From positions 27,232 through 35,946 of the forward strand of contig DBZY01000080.1 in assembly GCA_002311835.1 (NCBI GenBank): a stretch of 8,715 bases of DNA, written 5' to 3'. The notes under the pieces are model-generated. The model did no database searches and had not been told where the DNA came from. It saw nothing but the letters and a program-made list of their open reading frames with translations. Each line of letters begins with the position of its first letter. The first letter of the stretch is position 1. Both the position numbers and the translations under genes were made by a program. Positions 8,118-8,715 of this stretch are shown here, piece after piece. The DNA is from Proteobacteria bacterium UBA1148 (GTDB taxonomy: Bacteria; Pseudomonadota; Gammaproteobacteria; Steroidobacterales; Rariloculaceae).

Positions 8118-8126
8118 ACGTCCGTG

Positions 8127-8510
8127 ATGAGTTATGTCTGGATCGGGATCGGAAGCGCTGTCGGCGGCATGAGTCGCTACTGGTGCTCCGGCGTAGTAGC
8201 CCGTCTACTTGGCGAGACACTGCCGTGGGGAACCATCCTGATCAATATTCTCGGCTCTCTGATCATCGGTTTCGTCGCGACAGTCATGCCAACGGATAGC
8301 AGAATTCTTGCCGTCTACAACACGCGTGACTTTATTATGATCGGCGTACTTGGTGGATACACAACGTTCTCGGCCTTTAGCCTCCAAACATTAAATCTTG
8401 CCAGAGAGGGTTATTGGCTCTCGGCAGTTCTCAATGTCTTCCTATCGGTTTCTCTTTGCCTGATCGCCGTATGGATCGGACACATTACCGCTACCGCGAT
8501 TACCCGCTAG
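8127..8510 (+). CDS. crcB: Fluoride ion channel CrcB/Fluc
   Basis: CrcB proteins form dual-topology dimers in the inner membrane that let fluoride leave the cell and so protect fluoride-sensitive enzymes. The 127-residue length is typical of the family. Four hydrophobic segments are visible at about 3-20, 36-54, 68-88 and 98-120. Family motifs are GGMSRY (13-18) with the conserved arginine, the TM2 asparagine in ILINILG (N40), and GGYTTFSAFS (76-85), whose F81 and F84 correspond to the pore phenylalanines. The ATG at 8127 is taken as start; the GTG directly before it (8124) would add one residue. No ribosome-binding site and no fluoride riboswitch can be recognised upstream. The gene is divergent from the dehydrogenase, 41 bp away, so its promoter probably lies partly inside that gene. 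A tRNA-Ser gene follows 62 bp downstream. The small hairpin at 8513-8526 after the stop lacks a T-run. Confidence 0.94.
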   Translation: MSYVWIGIGSAVGGMSRYWCSGVVARLLGETLPWGTILINILGSLIIGFVATVMPTDSRILAVYNTRDFIMIGVLGGYTTFSAFSLQTLNLAREGYWLSAVLNVFLSVSLCLIAVWIGHITATAITR

Positions 8511-8536
8511 GGCGGCTCCATAGCCGGGCCGCAAGA

Positions 8537-8565
8537 TTGCTGCATTAGAACCTAGCTGTTAGATT
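8537..8565 (+). promoter_or_regulatory. Candidate promoter for tRNA-Ser
   Basis: TTGCTG (8537-8542) as -35 is followed, after 17 bp, by TAGATT (8560-8565) as -10, with a TGt extension directly before it (8557-8559). Initiation about 7 nt after the -10 would fall at the first base of the tRNA or a base or two before it. The stretch between (CGCCCG, 8566-8571) is GC-rich, like the discriminators of growth-rate-controlled stable RNA promoters. The hexamers are imperfect, so this is a reasoned candidate only. Confidence 0.42.
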
Positions 8566-8572
8566 CGCCCGT

Positions 8573-8663
8573 GGAGGGATGCCGGAGTGGTCGAACGGGC
8601 TTGATTCGAAATCAAGTGACGGGCTTGTCCCGTCCGTGGGTTCGAATCCCACTCCCTCCGCCA
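8573..8663 (+). tRNA. tRNA-Ser, anticodon CGA
   Basis: A complete class II tRNA cloverleaf can be folded by eye. The acceptor stem is GGAGGGA (8573-8579) with TCCCTCC (8653-8659), then discriminator G8660 and an encoded CCA (8661-8663). The anticodon stem CTTGA/TCAAG (8600-8604 and 8612-8616) encloses the loop TTCGAAA with CGA at 8607-8609, reading serine codon UCG. A long variable arm (about 8617-8635), built on a GACGGG/CCCGTC stem, is typical of serine tRNAs. The T arm is GTGGG-TTCGAAT-CCCAC (8636-8652). The last 7 nt, including CCA, are also the beginning of a perfect inverted repeat that continues past the gene. The 3' ends of serine tRNA genes are frequent integration sites for phages and islands, and the window ends just past this point. 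Confidence 0.97.
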
Positions 8664-8687
8664 TTATCTAAGTTAGATAATGGCGGA
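8657..8687. repeat. 31-nt perfect palindrome overlapping the 3' end of tRNA-Ser
   Basis: The arm TCCGCCATTATCTAA (8657-8671) is repeated as an exact reverse complement at 8673-8687, around a single central G (8672). The first 7 nt of the left arm are the tRNA 3' end and CCA, so the right arm carries a reverse copy of the tRNA end. In RNA it could form a strong hairpin competing with the acceptor stem or marking the transcript end for processing. There is no T-run after it, so it is not a standard intrinsic terminator. It could also be part of an attachment site or the end of a small repeat element. Confidence 0.85.
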
Positions 8688-8715
8688 CGTCGTGACTTTC
8701 GTTAGGTTCGACCGG

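Noticed and set aside
8083..8123. Fluoride riboswitch upstream of crcB
   Set aside because: The gap is only 41 bp and does not show the conserved sequence or stems of that riboswitch class.
8006..8299. A plus-strand open frame of 97 codons overlapping the dehydrogenase start and crcB
   Set aside because: It overlaps both the dehydrogenase start on the opposite strand and crcB in another frame. Both of those have clear family motifs, and this frame has none.
8513..8526. Hairpin CGGCT-CCAT-AGCCG after crcB as a terminator
   Set aside because: The stem is only 5 bp and no T-run follows, so I do not call it a terminator.
1..8715. CRISPR array, insertion sequence, toxin-antitoxin or defence module
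   Set aside because: No regularly spaced repeats, transposase motifs or small paired toxin-antitoxin frames are visible. All substantial frames belong to housekeeping families.

Overview
The window reads as ordinary chromosomal DNA from a gammaproteobacterium. The main evidence is the long single-chain PurL (about 1290 residues, glutaminase fused to the synthetase), whose catalytic histidines fall at the same residue numbers as in the Salmonella enzyme (216 and 296). A DUF1820 protein, a family I associate with Gammaproteobacteria, supports this. I cannot name the genus from sequence alone.

Layout. Everything from 1 to 8082 lies on the minus strand. Read in the direction of transcription (high to low coordinates) it is: an FAD-linked D-2-hydroxyacid dehydrogenase resembling D-2-hydroxyglutarate dehydrogenase (8082-6670), a DUF1820 protein (6562-6206), a YycJ/WalJ-type metallo-beta-lactamase-fold hydrolase only 3 bp downstream (6202-5435), purL (5335-1457), a histone-deacetylase-family zinc hydrolase (1215-253), and the first 58 codons of glyA, cut by the left edge of the window (176-1). 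A gap of only 41 bp separates the dehydrogenase from divergent genes on the plus strand: crcB, a fluoride channel (8127-8510), and tRNA-Ser with anticodon CGA (8573-8663). The last 52 bp after the tRNA hold a long perfect inverted repeat and then unassigned sequence.

How the genes relate. glyA (serine to glycine plus one-carbon units) and purL (fourth step of purine synthesis) belong to linked one-carbon and purine metabolism. The 241 bp and 76 bp gaps around the deacetylase-like gene leave room for separate promoters, so a single operon is not shown. DUF1820 and the YycJ-like gene look translationally coupled. The dehydrogenase probably removes a D-2-hydroxyacid, as a stand-alone gene. crcB exports fluoride, and no fluoride riboswitch is visible before it.

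Nothing here looks clearly like a new defence, mobile or regulatory system. The two structures that the genes do not explain are the 31-nt palindrome that swallows the 3' end of the tRNA-Ser gene (8657-8687), and a 10-bp inverted repeat with an internal hairpin between purL and the deacetylase-like gene (1354-1399).
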